Shown here one piece after another: positions 8,418 through 16,995 of a stretch of 64,000 bases of DNA; position 1 is the stretch's first letter; each line of letters begins with the position of its first letter. The DNA is from Sinomonas cellulolyticus (GTDB lineage Bacteria; Actinomycetota; Actinomycetes; Actinomycetales; Micrococcaceae). Under the pieces are notes generated by a model. It was not told where the DNA came from and searched no databases. It saw only the letters and a list, made by a program, of their open reading frames with translations. Position numbers and translations under genes: made by a program. The DNA is taken from assembly GCF_014656475.1 (NCBI RefSeq), contig NZ_BNCM01000004.1, positions 278,663 to 342,662 on the forward strand, read 5' to 3'.

Positions 8418-9347
8418 ATGCCCTCCCCGACTCGCCCCAGGCTGGCCCTGGCCGTCAATCCCACCGCGCATGCGGGGCGCGGCGGCGCGCGCGCCCGGGA
8501 GGCCGCCTCGCTGCTGCGCGCGAGGGGAGCCGACGTCACCGAGCTGTGGCGCGGTTCCGCCACCGAGCTCGCGACGGCGGTGGCGGAGTCGCTGCCGGAC
8601 GCCGACGCGGTCATCGCCGTGGGCGGCGACGGTGCGGTGAACCTCCTGGCGAACGTGCTCGCGGGAACCGGCGTGCCCCTCGGCGTGGTCCCGGCCGGCA
8701 CGGGGAATGATGCGGCCCGTCTCCTCGGTGTGCCCCTCGATTCCGTGGAGGATGCTGTGGGAGTGCTCCTCACTGCGCTCGAGGCCGGTCCGCGCGCCCT
8801 GGACCTGGGCAGGATCGAATGGACCGGCGGCCACCGCCACTACCTCGCGGTCGCCTCGGCGGGGTTCGACTCCCGGGTCAACGAGCGCGCCAACGCCTGG
8901 CGGTGGCCGCGCGGGCACGCGCGCTACACCCTCGCGGTCCTGAGGGAGCTCGTCTCCTTCAGCCCCCTGCCGTTCGACCTCGAGGTGGACGGCGTCGCGA
9001 GGGCACAGCCGGCCATGCTCGTCTCGGTGGCCAACGGCCCCTCGCTCGGAGGCGGCATGAGGCTCGCGCCCGATGCGCTCGCCGACGACGGCGTCCTTGA
9101 TCTCGTGGTGGTCCGGCCGCTGTCGATTCCGGCGTTCCTCGCCGTCTTTCCCAAGGTGTTCCGAGGGGCCCACGTGGGGCATCCCGCGGTCGAGCTGAGC
9201 CGGGTCCGCCGGGTGGCGCTCGGCGGACCCGGGGTGGTGGTCTATGCCGACGGCGAGCGGGTCACGGATGAGCCGGTGACCATCACCGTGGTGCCCGGCG
9301 CCCTGACCGTCCTCGCGGCTACGCGCGGCGGGACGCGAGCCGGTTGA
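8418..9347 (+). CDS. Diacylglycerol/lipid kinase family protein (YegS/DgkB-like)
   Basis: A 309-residue protein with the DAGK catalytic domain. 'LALAVNPTAHAGRG' near the N-terminus and 'VIAVGGDGAVNLLANVL' followed by 'PLGVVPAGTGNDAAR' are the nucleotide-binding GGDG and GTGND motifs. The C-terminal half has the family 'SVANGPSLGGGMRLAPDA' and 'DGVLDLVVVRPL' segments. Members phosphorylate diacylglycerol or related lipid alcohols with ATP at the membrane; the exact lipid is not predictable. ATG 8418 is chosen because the conserved domain starts there and a -10-like box lies just upstream. Its 3' end overlaps the convergent DoxX gene by 29 bases. Confidence 0.92.
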   Translation: MPSPTRPRLALAVNPTAHAGRGGARAREAASLLRARGADVTELWRGSATELATAVAESLPDADAVIAVGGDGAVNLLANVLAGTGVPLGVVPAGTGNDAARLLGVPLDSVEDAVGVLLTALEAGPRALDLGRIEWTGGHRHYLAVASAGFDSRVNERANAWRWPRGHARYTLAVLRELVSFSPLPFDLEVDGVARAQPAMLVSVANGPSLGGGMRLAPDALADDGVLDLVVVRPLSIPAFLAVFPKVFRGAHVGHPAVELSRVRRVALGGPGVVVYADGERVTDEPVTITVVPGALTVLAATRGGTRAG

Positions 9348-9756
9348 GGGCGAGCGCGCCCACGAGGAGCCCGAAGTCGCGCAGCGCGACGTCGAAGCCG
9401 TGCCCGAGGATGAGCAGGTTCACGATGATGCCGGCGAGCCAGAGGGCGACGACGAGGGAGCCCCAGCGCGGCTTCCATGCCACGACCAGGCCCGCGACGA
9501 CCTCGACCACGCCCACGGCGTACATGAAGGACTGGGCGCTGACCGGCACGATCGCCGTCGCGAGGGGTGCGAGGTAGCCGGGCCAATAGGTGAGCAGGTT
9601 GAAGAACTTGTCAAGTCCGAACAGGAGCGGTGCGACGACGTAGAGGGTCCTGAGCAGACGGTAGGCCGGGTCGGCTGGCGCCAGGGCGTGGGTGCGGGCG
9701 GCCGCGGCTCGGGTGGCGTGGATGCGGCCATGGTGCGGGGCTGAGGTGGCGGACAT
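9319..9756 (-). CDS. DoxX-like membrane protein
   Basis: A 145-residue protein with four predicted membrane helices: 'LYVVAPLLFGLDKFFNLL', 'FMYAVGVVEVVAGLVVAW', 'LVVALWLAGIIVNLLIL' and 'FGLLVGALALNRL'. Size and layout fit the DoxX/DUF417-like family, small membrane proteins linked in some bacteria to thiol or redox homeostasis; the molecular role is not established. AAGGAG precedes ATG 9756. Its promoter is overlapped by an inverted repeat shared with the divergent Cys-rich regulator gene, which suggests control by that protein. The end overlaps the lipid-kinase gene tail to tail. Confidence 0.82.
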   Translation of the reverse strand: MSATSAPHHGRIHATRAAAARTHALAPADPAYRLLRTLYVVAPLLFGLDKFFNLLTYWPGYLAPLATAIVPVSAQSFMYAVGVVEVVAGLVVAWKPRWGSLVVALWLAGIIVNLLILGHGFDVALRDFGLLVGALALNRLASRRA

Positions 9757-9787
9757 GGGGGTTCTCCTTCCAAAGAGGGTAAGTCAA

Positions 9788-9816
9788 ATTTTAGAAGTCG
9801 CACGTATCTAAAACAA
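9788..9816 (-). promoter_or_regulatory. DoxX promoter with an operator-like inverted repeat on it
   Basis: On the minus strand, TTGTTT (9811-9816) and TAAAAT (9788-9793) are 17 bases apart and form a good housekeeping promoter. An inverted repeat TTTTAGA (9789-9795) / TCTAAAA (9807-9813), with an 11-base spacer, covers the -10 and the spacer. A protein bound there would block the promoter. The obvious candidate is the regulator encoded from 9848. Confidence 0.6.
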
Positions 9817-9835
9817 GAGATCACCGTTTTGGATG

Positions 9836-9841
9836 TAGAAT
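9836..9841 (+). promoter_or_regulatory. -10 hexamer predicting a leaderless mRNA for the Cys-rich regulator
   Basis: TAGAAT ends 6 bases before ATG 9848; no Shine-Dalgarno sequence is present. Confidence 0.55.
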
Positions 9842-9847
9842 CGGGCT

Positions 9848-10582
9848 ATGCCCGCCAATGCTGCACTCTCGTGGCGCCAGCGCCTCGGTGCCCTCGCCGC
9901 GCTCGGCGAGGACCGACGTCGTGCGCTGTACCTCTATGTGCGCGATGCTGCCCGGCCCGTGGGGCGTGACGAAGCGGCGGATGCGGCCGGCATCTCCCGC
10001 GCCGCGGCCGCCGCACACCTCGACCGCCTCGTGGACGACGGCGTGCTGCGCGCCACATTCTCCAAGCCCTCCTCGCGGCGGGGACCGGGATCCGGGCGCC
10101 CCTCCAAGTTCTACGAAGCGGCCTTGACGGAGGTGGTCGCGGCGGTCCCCGAGCGGTCCTACGAGCTCGCGGGAGAACTCCTCGCCGAAGCCGCGGAGCG
10201 GTCGATGGCCGGAACCCCCATGCCCGACGCCCTCGCCGCCGCTGGCCACGAGCGCGGAGCCGCCCTCGGTGCCGAACACGGGAGCATCGAGGCCGTCCTC
10301 GACGCCGCCGGCTACGAGCCGGTCCCGGGCGAAGACGGGACTATCGAGCTGGGCAACTGCCCCTTCCATCGCCTCTCGCGCGGCTACCGGGATGTGGTCT
10401 GCAGCCTGAACGGGGCTCTGCTCGCCGGCGCGCTCGCCGGCTGCGGTGACCAGGAACGCCGCGTCGAAGGCGTGGAGCCCGCCGAGGGGCGCCATGCATG
10501 CTGCGCCCGCATCGTCCCACGGGTGGCCTCTACAGTTGAAGAGTGCCCGTCTACCTCGACCACGCCGCCACCACGCCCGTGA
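9848..10582 (+). CDS. Winged-helix regulator with conserved cysteines (SufR/DeoR-ArsR-like)
   Basis: A 244-residue protein. The N-terminal helix-turn-helix is at about 37-66 ('DEAADAAGISRAAAAAHLDR', then 'LVDDGVL'), followed by a basic wing with GPGSGRPSKFY. The C-terminal domain has Cys171 in NCPFHRL, Cys185 in VVCSLNG, Cys199, and Cys218-Cys219 in HACCARI. This spacing resembles the cluster-binding C-terminus of SufR-type Fe-S sensing repressors (COG2345-like), so metal or Fe-S sensing is plausible but unproven. The last 40 bases overlap the desulfurase start. It is divergent from DoxX, with an inverted repeat between them. The tail after the CC pair (VPRVASTVEE...) is probably not conserved, because it overlaps the next gene. 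Confidence 0.85.
   Translation: MPANAALSWRQRLGALAALGEDRRRALYLYVRDAARPVGRDEAADAAGISRAAAAAHLDRLVDDGVLRATFSKPSSRRGPGSGRPSKFYEAALTEVVAAVPERSYELAGELLAEAAERSMAGTPMPDALAAAGHERGAALGAEHGSIEAVLDAAGYEPVPGEDGTIELGNCPFHRLSRGYRDVVCSLNGALLAGALAGCGDQERRVEGVEPAEGRHACCARIVPRVASTVEECPSTSTTPPPRP
10531..10536 (+). promoter_or_regulatory. Internal -10-like hexamer predicting a leaderless desulfurase mRNA
   Basis: TACAGT ends 6 bases before GTG 10543 and lies inside the end of the upstream regulator gene. It would allow the desulfurase to be expressed independently of the regulator. Confidence 0.45.
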
Positions 10583-11775
10583 CGCCCGCCGCGCTCGCGG
10601 CCTACACCGAGCAGGTCGCCCGCGGCGGCAACCCCTCCTCCCTCCACGCCCCCGGGCAGGCCGCGCGGCGCGTCCTCGAGGACGCCCGCGAGTCCCTGGC
10701 GCGGTCCCTGGGCGCCCACCCCACCGAGGTCGTCCTCGTCTCGGGGGGCACCGAGGCGGACAACCTCGCCGTGAAGGGCCTGTACTGGGCGCGGCGGGCG
10801 GCCGACCGGCGGCGCCGTCGGATCCTGTGCTCGAGCATCGAGCATCACGCCGTCGCGGACACGGTGGAGTGGCTCGAGAAGCACGAGGAGGCGGAGGCCG
10901 TGTGGATCCCGTCCGACACCGCCGGCGTCACGCGGCTCGATGCTCTGGCATCGGCGATCGCCGAGGACCCTCAGAGTGTGGCCCTCGTGGCCCTCATGTG
11001 GGCCAACAACGAGGTCGGCACGGTGCAGCCTGTCCGCGCCGCGGTCGAGATCGCCGCCGAGCACGGCATTCCCGTCCACTCCGACGCCGTCCAGGCCTTC
11101 GGCCACCTTCCCGTGTCCTTCGCCGAATCCGGCCTCGCCACGATGGCCGTCTCCGGACACAAGATCGGTGCACCCGTCGGGATCGGAGCGCTCGCCGTCC
11201 GCCGCGACACGGTGCTCACTCCCCTCCTCCACGGAGGCGGCCAGCAGCGGGGCCTGCGGTCGGGGACCCTGGACGCCGCGGGGGCCGCGGCCTTCGCGGT
11301 GGCCGCGCGCGACGCCGTGGCGGGGCTCGGCGAGGAGACGCGCCGTCTCGCGGGGCTCCGGGAGCGACTCCTGGCGGGGGTCGTGCGGGAGGTGCCGGAC
11401 GCCGTCGTGAGCGGACCAGCCACGGGGGGCGACGGCGCTGCGGGCGCCGCCAGGCTCCCGGGCATCGCCCACCTGACGTTCCCCGGGTGCGAGGGCGATT
11501 CGCTCCTCTTCCTCCTGGACATGGCGGGGATTGCCACCTCCACCGGGTCGGCCTGCACGGCCGGGGTGCCCCGGCCCTCGCACGTGCTCCTGGCCATGGG
11601 GCGCAGCGAGGATGAGGCCCGGGGGGCCCAGCGCTTCAGCCTCGGATGGAACTCCACCGAGGCGGACGTCGACGCCCTGCTCGCGGCGATCGGTCCGGCG
11701 GTCGCACAGGCCCGTGCAGCCGGGATGGCCGGCCACGCGAGCCGGATCGAAACGGCAAGCACGCGCCGGGCCTGA
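10543..11775 (+). CDS. Cysteine desulfurase (IscS/NifS-type)
   Basis: A 410-residue PLP enzyme of class-V aminotransferase fold that removes sulphur from L-cysteine as an enzyme-bound persulfide. The start 'VYLDHAATTPVTPAAL' is diagnostic. PLP Lys207 is in 'VSGHKIGAPVG', the cofactor-contacting His is in 'SSIEHHAV', and the persulfide Cys338 is in 'STGSACTAG', the long-loop IscS-like form. The GTG start overlaps the regulator gene by 40 bases. mnmA lies about 1.3 kb downstream, which fits a role supplying sulphur for tRNA thiolation; a role in Fe-S assembly is also possible. The stop lies 3 bases from the convergent FAD oxidoreductase. Confidence 0.94.
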   Translation: MPVYLDHAATTPVTPAALAAYTEQVARGGNPSSLHAPGQAARRVLEDARESLARSLGAHPTEVVLVSGGTEADNLAVKGLYWARRAADRRRRRILCSSIEHHAVADTVEWLEKHEEAEAVWIPSDTAGVTRLDALASAIAEDPQSVALVALMWANNEVGTVQPVRAAVEIAAEHGIPVHSDAVQAFGHLPVSFAESGLATMAVSGHKIGAPVGIGALAVRRDTVLTPLLHGGGQQRGLRSGTLDAAGAAAFAVAARDAVAGLGEETRRLAGLRERLLAGVVREVPDAVVSGPATGGDGAAGAARLPGIAHLTFPGCEGDSLLFLLDMAGIATSTGSACTAGVPRPSHVLLAMGRSEDEARGAQRFSLGWNSTEADVDALLAAIGPAVAQARAAGMAGHASRIETASTRRA

Positions 11776-11778
11776 GCC

Positions 11779-13023
11779 TCAGACGCCGGCGAGCTCGGCG
11801 AGGGGCACCGACGGATCGCGCAGCCGGGCGGGGTCCACGCTCGCGCGGGAGGAGATCAGCGCCTTGATCGCCTTCTGCTGCCTCGACGTGTTGACGTTCA
11901 TGCCCCCGACGAGCGCGCCGTCGCGGACCCACAGCGCCACGAAGCCCTCCTTGGCGGACTCCACGGAGTCGATCGAGCCGCGCAGCACGAGCTCGGCGCC
12001 GTGCACGAGCTGCCAGTACCCCGAGTACTCCATGCTCAGGCCGGCCTGGTCCGTGTAGAAGTACGGGGCGATGTCCAAGTTCGCGTCCTGCCCGAGCATC
12101 GCCTTGGCGGCGACCTTCCCGCCGTTGAGCGCGTTGGACCAGTGCTCGCTGCGCACGTGGTCCCCGGTGAACGGCTGGAGCGAGGACGCCACGTCGCCGG
12201 CCGCGAAGATGTCCTCGGCGCTCGTGCGCAGCGACGCGTCGGTGACGATGCCGTTGCGGACCGCGATCCTCGCCTCCTCGGCCAGGGCCGTTTCGGGTTC
12301 CACGCCCACCGATACCACCACGAGGTCCGCGCCCACGCGCTCGCTGGTGTGGAGCACGACCCCTGCGACGGCGCCGTCGTTGCCCGCGATGAACTCGACG
12401 GGGTGCACCCCCAGCCTGAACGCCACCCCCTCCGCCTCGAGGTTGCGGCGGAAGACCTCGGCGAGCGCCGGCTCGAGCTGACGCAGCACGGTCGTGTGCC
12501 TGCCGAGGACCGTCACCTCGTTGCCGTACTCCCGGGCGGCCGCGGCGACCTCGAAGCCGATCCAGCCAGTGCCGACGACGACGACGCGCCGTCCGCCTGC
12601 TGAGAGCTCACTGCGCAGGGCGAGCGAGTCCTGGAAGCGGCGCAAGGTGTGGACACCCTCCAGATCCGCGCCCGGGATGTCAAGGGTCCGGGGACGCGCG
12701 CCCGTGGCCAGGAGCAGCTTCGAGTAGGGCAGGAGCGCCCCGTTCTCGAGGTGGACCATGTGCGCTGCGGGGATGACCTGCACCGCTCGCTCGCCCAGGA
12801 GCAGCTCGACCTCGTGCTCGGCGTACCAGCCGGGCGGATTGACGTCCAGCTCCGTCTCGGTGCCCGTCCCCTTGAGGAACTCCTTGGACAGCGGGGGGCG
12901 GAGGTAGGGGTTGCGCCGCTCGTCGGCGATGATCCGGAGAGGGCCGTCGAACCCTTCCTGGCGCAAGGTCTTCGCGGCACTCCCCGCGGCGAGGCCTCCA
13001 CCGGCAATGAGAATCGGCTGCAC
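11779..13023 (-). CDS. FAD/NAD(P)-dependent oxidoreductase (ferredoxin-reductase type)
   Basis: A 414-residue two-dinucleotide-domain flavoprotein. The FAD Rossmann motif is at the N-terminus ('ILIAGGGLAAGSAAK'). 'LLLATGARPRTLDIPG' is followed by the NAD(P) motif 'VVVVGTGWIGFEVAAAAREYG' at about 150-170. The second FAD contact is 'TSAEDIFAAGDVA'. The C-terminal domain resembles the reductase C-terminal domain of rubredoxin/ferredoxin reductases. It probably moves electrons from NAD(P)H to a small Fe-S protein; the partner is not in the window. It starts at GTG 13023 after AGGAGGA. It converges on the desulfurase and diverges from mnmA. Confidence 0.9.
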   Translation of the reverse strand: MQPILIAGGGLAAGSAAKTLRQEGFDGPLRIIADERRNPYLRPPLSKEFLKGTGTETELDVNPPGWYAEHEVELLLGERAVQVIPAAHMVHLENGALLPYSKLLLATGARPRTLDIPGADLEGVHTLRRFQDSLALRSELSAGGRRVVVVGTGWIGFEVAAAAREYGNEVTVLGRHTTVLRQLEPALAEVFRRNLEAEGVAFRLGVHPVEFIAGNDGAVAGVVLHTSERVGADLVVVSVGVEPETALAEEARIAVRNGIVTDASLRTSAEDIFAAGDVASSLQPFTGDHVRSEHWSNALNGGKVAAKAMLGQDANLDIAPYFYTDQAGLSMEYSGYWQLVHGAELVLRGSIDSVESAKEGFVALWVRDGALVGGMNVNTSRQQKAIKALISSRASVDPARLRDPSVPLAELAGV

Positions 13024-13103
13024 AGTTCCTCCTGCCTCGGTCCTGCTGGACGCTGACGCTGCACATGAGGGCCTCCGCCACGGATGCCGGGGGACCTCGA
13101 CGC

Positions 13104-13109
13104 TAGAAT
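13104..13109 (+). promoter_or_regulatory. -10 hexamer predicting a leaderless mnmA mRNA
   Basis: TAGAAT ends 6 bases before GTG 13116; no Shine-Dalgarno sequence is present. Confidence 0.55.
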
Positions 13110-13115
13110 AGACCG

Positions 13116-14264
13116 GTGCGAGTTCTGGCAGCCATGAGCGGGGGAGTAGATTCTGCCGTTGCGGCTGCCCGGGCTGTGGAGGCCGGGCACGACGTCGTCG
13201 GCGTCCACCTCGCCCTCAATCGCATGCCCGGAACCCTGCGCACCGGCTCCCGGGGCTGCTGCACCATCGAGGACTCGAACGACGCGTGGCGCGCGTGCGA
13301 CAGGCTGGGGATCCCCTTCTACGTCTGGGACTTCTCCGAGCGTTTCAAGGCCGACGTGGTGGACGACTTCATCGCCGAATACGCCGCCGGCCGCACGCCC
13401 AACCCGTGCATGCGCTGCAACGAGCGGATCAAGTTCGCGGCCCTGCTCGAGAAGGCCCTCGCGCTCGGTTTCGATGCCGTCTGCACGGGCCACTACGCCA
13501 AGGTCGTCCGGGGTGCCGACGGCAGCCCGGAGCTGCACCGTGCGGCCGACTGGGCCAAGGACCAGTCGTATGTGCTCGGCGTCCTCACGGCCGAGCAGCT
13601 CGAGCACTGCCTCTTCCCCCTCGCCGACACGCCCTCGAAGGCGGAGGTGCGGGCCGAGGCGGCGCGGCGCGGCCTGTCAGTGGCGGCGAAGCCGGACAGC
13701 CACGACATCTGCTTCATCTCCGACGGCGATACCCGCGGATGGCTGGCCGAGCAGATCGAGATGGCGCCAGGCTACATCGTGGACGAGGCCGGCACGAAGG
13801 TGGGCGAGCACGGGGGGGCCAACGCGTTCACGGTGGGCCAGCGCAGGGGACTGCGCCTGGGGCGGCCGGCCCCCGACGGCAAGCCCCGGTTCGTGCTCGA
13901 GGTCCGGCCCAAGGACAACACCGTCGTGGTCGGCCCGGAACGGCTCCTGGCCGTGAGGGAGATCCGGGGCATCCGCGTCTCGTGGGCGGGACGCCCCCCG
14001 GCAGAGGCCACCGGTGAGCGGTGGGGCGAGGACTTCGCGTGCGACGCGCAGGTGCGCGCTCACGGCGACCCGGTGCCGGCCCGTGCTCGCCTCGAGGCCG
14101 GTCCCTCAGGCGCCCCGGCGGCGCACGACGCCGTGCTGGTCGTGACGCTCGACGCTCCCCTCCGCGGGGTCGCACCGGGCCAGACCGTGGTCCTGTACCA
14201 GGGGAGCCGGGTCCTCGGGCAGGCCACCATCGACGCGGCGCGCTCGCTGGACCGCGTCGCCTGA
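13116..14264 (+). CDS. mnmA: tRNA-specific 2-thiouridylase
   Basis: A 382-residue protein. The ATP-pyrophosphatase PP-loop SGGVDS is at residues 8-13. Catalytic Cys98 is in 'NPCMRCN' and the second catalytic Cys199 in 'DICFI', spacing that matches characterised MnmA. It adenylates U34 of tRNA-Lys/Glu/Gln and inserts sulphur delivered from a cysteine desulfurase, which is encoded nearby. The C-terminal beta-barrel region is present ('GQRRGLRLG', then the tail with 'GQTVVLYQG'). The GTG start at 13116 is set by the PP-loop position and the adjacent -10 box. Full length. Confidence 0.95.
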   Translation: MRVLAAMSGGVDSAVAAARAVEAGHDVVGVHLALNRMPGTLRTGSRGCCTIEDSNDAWRACDRLGIPFYVWDFSERFKADVVDDFIAEYAAGRTPNPCMRCNERIKFAALLEKALALGFDAVCTGHYAKVVRGADGSPELHRAADWAKDQSYVLGVLTAEQLEHCLFPLADTPSKAEVRAEAARRGLSVAAKPDSHDICFISDGDTRGWLAEQIEMAPGYIVDEAGTKVGEHGGANAFTVGQRRGLRLGRPAPDGKPRFVLEVRPKDNTVVVGPERLLAVREIRGIRVSWAGRPPAEATGERWGEDFACDAQVRAHGDPVPARARLEAGPSGAPAAHDAVLVVTLDAPLRGVAPGQTVVLYQGSRVLGQATIDAARSLDRVA

Positions 14265-14336
14265 TCCTCCCTTCCCCGCCCAGCCCTTTCCTGCCATCAT
14301 GGCCCCGGGTCTCGCTCCATTCGAGGGGAGGCGCAG

Positions 14337-16004
14337 ATGGCCTCAGACCAGATGCAGCCGGGCGTGGGGTATGGCGCCGAGCTCGTGGGCCTGTCGGTGC
14401 TCGCGGAGGGGCCGTTCACCGGCCGGCCGCCCTCGGTGGCCACGGTCCGCGTCCCTCTTGAGCGGGTGCGCAGCGGTCCTCTGGGCGCCAGGCTGGACGT
14501 CAGGGTCCGCCGCCCCGGGCAGGAGGAGGCGAGGCCTGTCTCGCTCTCGCTCGACGGTGCGCTGTGGGGCATCGATGACGTCCCTCCGTCCGAGGACCTC
14601 GAGGCGCTCCTCGCAGACAGCCGCTTCCTCGCCCAGCACGTCTACGGCGTCGCCTCGGACACCCTCCAGGAGTTCGAGCGCACGATGGGACGGCGGCTTT
14701 CCTGGGCCAGCGGGCACCGGCTCCAGATCGACGCCTACGCGCCCGTGGACTTCCGCGAGACGGGGTACGACCCCGTCTCCAAGGCCATCCGCTTCGGCCA
14801 CCGTGCCGACCCCCGCGCCCCCCGGCACGTCCCGATGGCCCTGTACCGGGACCTCGTGGCCCACGAGGTCACCCACGCCATCCTCGACGGTTACCGCCCC
14901 CGCTGGGCGGACGCGAAGGCGCTCCTGGACGGATTCGCCCTCCACGAGGCGATCGCTGACCTCACGGCGATGCTCTCAGTGTTCTCGAGCGCCGGCCGCG
15001 TTGAGCAGATGCTCTCCGCCGCCGGCCCCAAGGCGGGCCGTGACATCGATGAGAAGATCCTCCGTTCCGGGCTGTTCGGGCTTGCGGACGGGCTCTTCTC
15101 GCGGGGCGCAGTCCGCCGCCCCCTCGACCGCTCGGTACCGCTCGAATGGCAGCTCGATCCGGAGCCCCATGCGCGGGGAGAGGTCGTGGTCCAGGCCGTC
15201 CTCAACACGGTGCTCTCGCTGTGGAAGCAGCGCCTCGACTACCCGGGCGGGAGGGCCAGCAGGTACCAGATCGCCGAGTCCGGGGCCAGGGTCGGGCAGC
15301 AGGTCCTGCGGATGGTGCTCCGTTCGCTCGCGTACCTGCCTCCGGTGGACCCGACCTGGACCGACCTGCTGCGCGCTATCCTCGCCTCCGATCTCGTGAT
15401 GATGCCGGAGGATGCCCCTCCCCGCCCCGCGTTCGGTGCGGACGGGCACGCCAAGGGCTACCGGGAGACCCTGCGGGATGCCTTCTGGGACATCGACCTC
15501 TCCACCGACCCGGACGCCCGGCTCGACGGACTCGACAACCTCGAGGGCCTGCGGTACCCCGTGCGGCTCTCTGCGCTTGCGTCCGACCCCGAGGAGGTCA
15601 ACAGGTTCATCTGGGCGAATCCGCGCCTCATGCGCGCCATGGACCTCGACGAGGAGGCCGGGGTCCGGGTGGAGCGGGTGCGTCCCACCGTCAGGGTCGC
15701 TCCGGATGGATTCGTGGTCTCCGAGATCTGCGCGTCCTTCGTCCAGGAGGTCACGCTGACCCGCCGCGAGGCCCGAGACCGGCTGGGCCTGCGCACGGAG
15801 GCCGAGTACATCACCGTGCGCGGCGGGGCGACGCTGCGGTTCGACGAGGGCGGCCGGCTGTGCTTCGCCGCACTCAAGCCGGTCATGGATGCCCAGCGCC
15901 AGAGGGAACGGGCCGAGACGGCTCACGCCGAGCGGGAGGCGGGCGGGGGCGCGCCCGCCGGGTTCCATACCTCGGGCGAGCGGGAGGACCCTGCGGGAAG
16001 CTGA
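14337..16004 (+). CDS. Putative gluzincin-type zinc metallopeptidase, otherwise unknown
   Basis: A 555-residue protein whose family I do not recognise by name. It contains HEVTH at residues 176-180 and, 22 residues later, HEAIAD at 203-208. This matches the HExxH...(N/H)ExxxD layout of thermolysin-like gluzincins, with Glu204 as the expected third zinc ligand. An N-terminal region of about 130 residues and a C-terminal half with 'RYPVRLSALASDPEEVNRF' and 'GGATLRFDEGGRL' are uncharacterised. There is no signal peptide or membrane helix, so it is probably cytosolic. GAGGGGAGG precedes ATG 14337. It converges on the caspase-like gene, 26 bases from its end, which is suggestive given that both encode peptidases. 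The active site is seen; function is inferred. Confidence 0.75.
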   Translation: MASDQMQPGVGYGAELVGLSVLAEGPFTGRPPSVATVRVPLERVRSGPLGARLDVRVRRPGQEEARPVSLSLDGALWGIDDVPPSEDLEALLADSRFLAQHVYGVASDTLQEFERTMGRRLSWASGHRLQIDAYAPVDFRETGYDPVSKAIRFGHRADPRAPRHVPMALYRDLVAHEVTHAILDGYRPRWADAKALLDGFALHEAIADLTAMLSVFSSAGRVEQMLSAAGPKAGRDIDEKILRSGLFGLADGLFSRGAVRRPLDRSVPLEWQLDPEPHARGEVVVQAVLNTVLSLWKQRLDYPGGRASRYQIAESGARVGQQVLRMVLRSLAYLPPVDPTWTDLLRAILASDLVMMPEDAPPRPAFGADGHAKGYRETLRDAFWDIDLSTDPDARLDGLDNLEGLRYPVRLSALASDPEEVNRFIWANPRLMRAMDLDEEAGVRVERVRPTVRVAPDGFVVSEICASFVQEVTLTRREARDRLGLRTEAEYITVRGGATLRFDEGGRLCFAALKPVMDAQRQRERAETAHAEREAGGGAPAGFHTSGEREDPAGS

Positions 16005-16030
16005 GGGGCGGCCGGCTCGGAGCACCCAGC

Positions 16031-16858
16031 TCAGTGGCCCCACACCGCGAGGCGCTGGGCGGCCGTTCCCTCCAGCTGCGCCCGCTGCTCGAAGCGGGCA
16101 GCCCTCAGCGAGGCCGTGACGATCTGATGCGTCTGTGCGCGCGAGACCTCTGGCTGGGCGGCGAGCGCGTCGAGCAGGAAGTGGGTGAAGGCTCCGTTGT
16201 AGCGGCCGTTGAAGGGCGAGTCTGCGGCGCTCTGGTCTGCCCGGCAGGCTGCGAAGAGGACTGGTCCGGGACCCGCGGCGACGAGATCGCGGAACCCCCT
16301 TCGCGCCGTGGGCGCCAGTGAGTTCGGGTCGGCCGCCGCAGGCGGGGCCAGGAACCGGGCTCGGGCGTCAGGATGGCGCGGGAACGCCCGGAGTCCGGTA
16401 CCGCTGTGGCAGGTGTCCAGCACCACGTCTGCGGGCACCTCGGCGGGCACCCGGGAGAAGAGCGCGTGCAGTTCGTCGTCGACGATCACGCTGTTGCGGT
16501 CCCAGGCTTCGCCCGCCACGGCGATGTCGTAGGCGGCCAGGGCCTCGTCCATCCGATCGGCCTCGTCCGGATCCTCGGCGTCGTCGGGGATCTGCGTGCC
16601 ATGGGTCGAGAACGTGACCACGAGCCTCTCGAGGGCGCCGGCCGCCGCGCGATCGACCATGTCGGCCAGCACGGCCAGCACCGCCGACTTCGTGGCGGCC
16701 GCGTCCGTCAGGATGGTCACCTCGGAGGCGGCGAAGCCGAAGCGTCCGGTGAGGACGGACGCGACGTCCGTGGCGTCGTTGACGCACCCGGCCAGCCAGT
16801 CCTCCTCGGGCAGCCGGGCGAAGCGGTTGATCCCCACACACAGGGCTGCCCGAGCCAT
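16031..16858 (-). CDS. Caspase-like (C14/metacaspase-type) peptidase
   Basis: A 275-residue single-domain caspase-fold protein. Strand 1 'ALCVGINRF' is typical. Catalytic His86 is in 'VVTFSTHGTQ' and catalytic Cys150 in 'VVLDTCHSGTG'. An acidic segment between them (DPDEADRMDEAL, then IVDDEL) is like the regulatory loop of metacaspases. 'VLFAACRADQSAAD' and 'GAFTHFLLDAL' complete the p10-like part. Family members cleave after Arg/Lys and act in stress responses or cell suicide. There is no signal peptide and no fused sensor domain, so the trigger is unknown. It converges on the putative gluzincin and diverges from the secreted phosphoesterase; the start has an AAAGAGGA RBS. Confidence 0.9.
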   Translation of the reverse strand: MARAALCVGINRFARLPEEDWLAGCVNDATDVASVLTGRFGFAASEVTILTDAAATKSAVLAVLADMVDRAAAGALERLVVTFSTHGTQIPDDAEDPDEADRMDEALAAYDIAVAGEAWDRNSVIVDDELHALFSRVPAEVPADVVLDTCHSGTGLRAFPRHPDARARFLAPPAAADPNSLAPTARRGFRDLVAAGPGPVLFAACRADQSAADSPFNGRYNGAFTHFLLDALAAQPEVSRAQTHQIVTASLRAARFEQRAQLEGTAAQRLAVWGH

Positions 16859-16995
16859 GGCGTCCTCTTTCCGGGCCCAGCTCCCTGAGCAACAGGGTAG
16901 GCCCTCGTTTGCCTGCCGTACACCGCCCGGACGTCAAGCGGGAACCCGGCGCCCCTAGCCTGCCCATGTCCCGCCCCGTCCACTGAAGGAGAACC

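Noticed and set aside
7362..9182. A 606-codon version of the J-domain gene
   Set aside because: The extra N-terminal part lies antisense to the lipid-kinase gene. The J domain and a -10-like box place the start at 8345.
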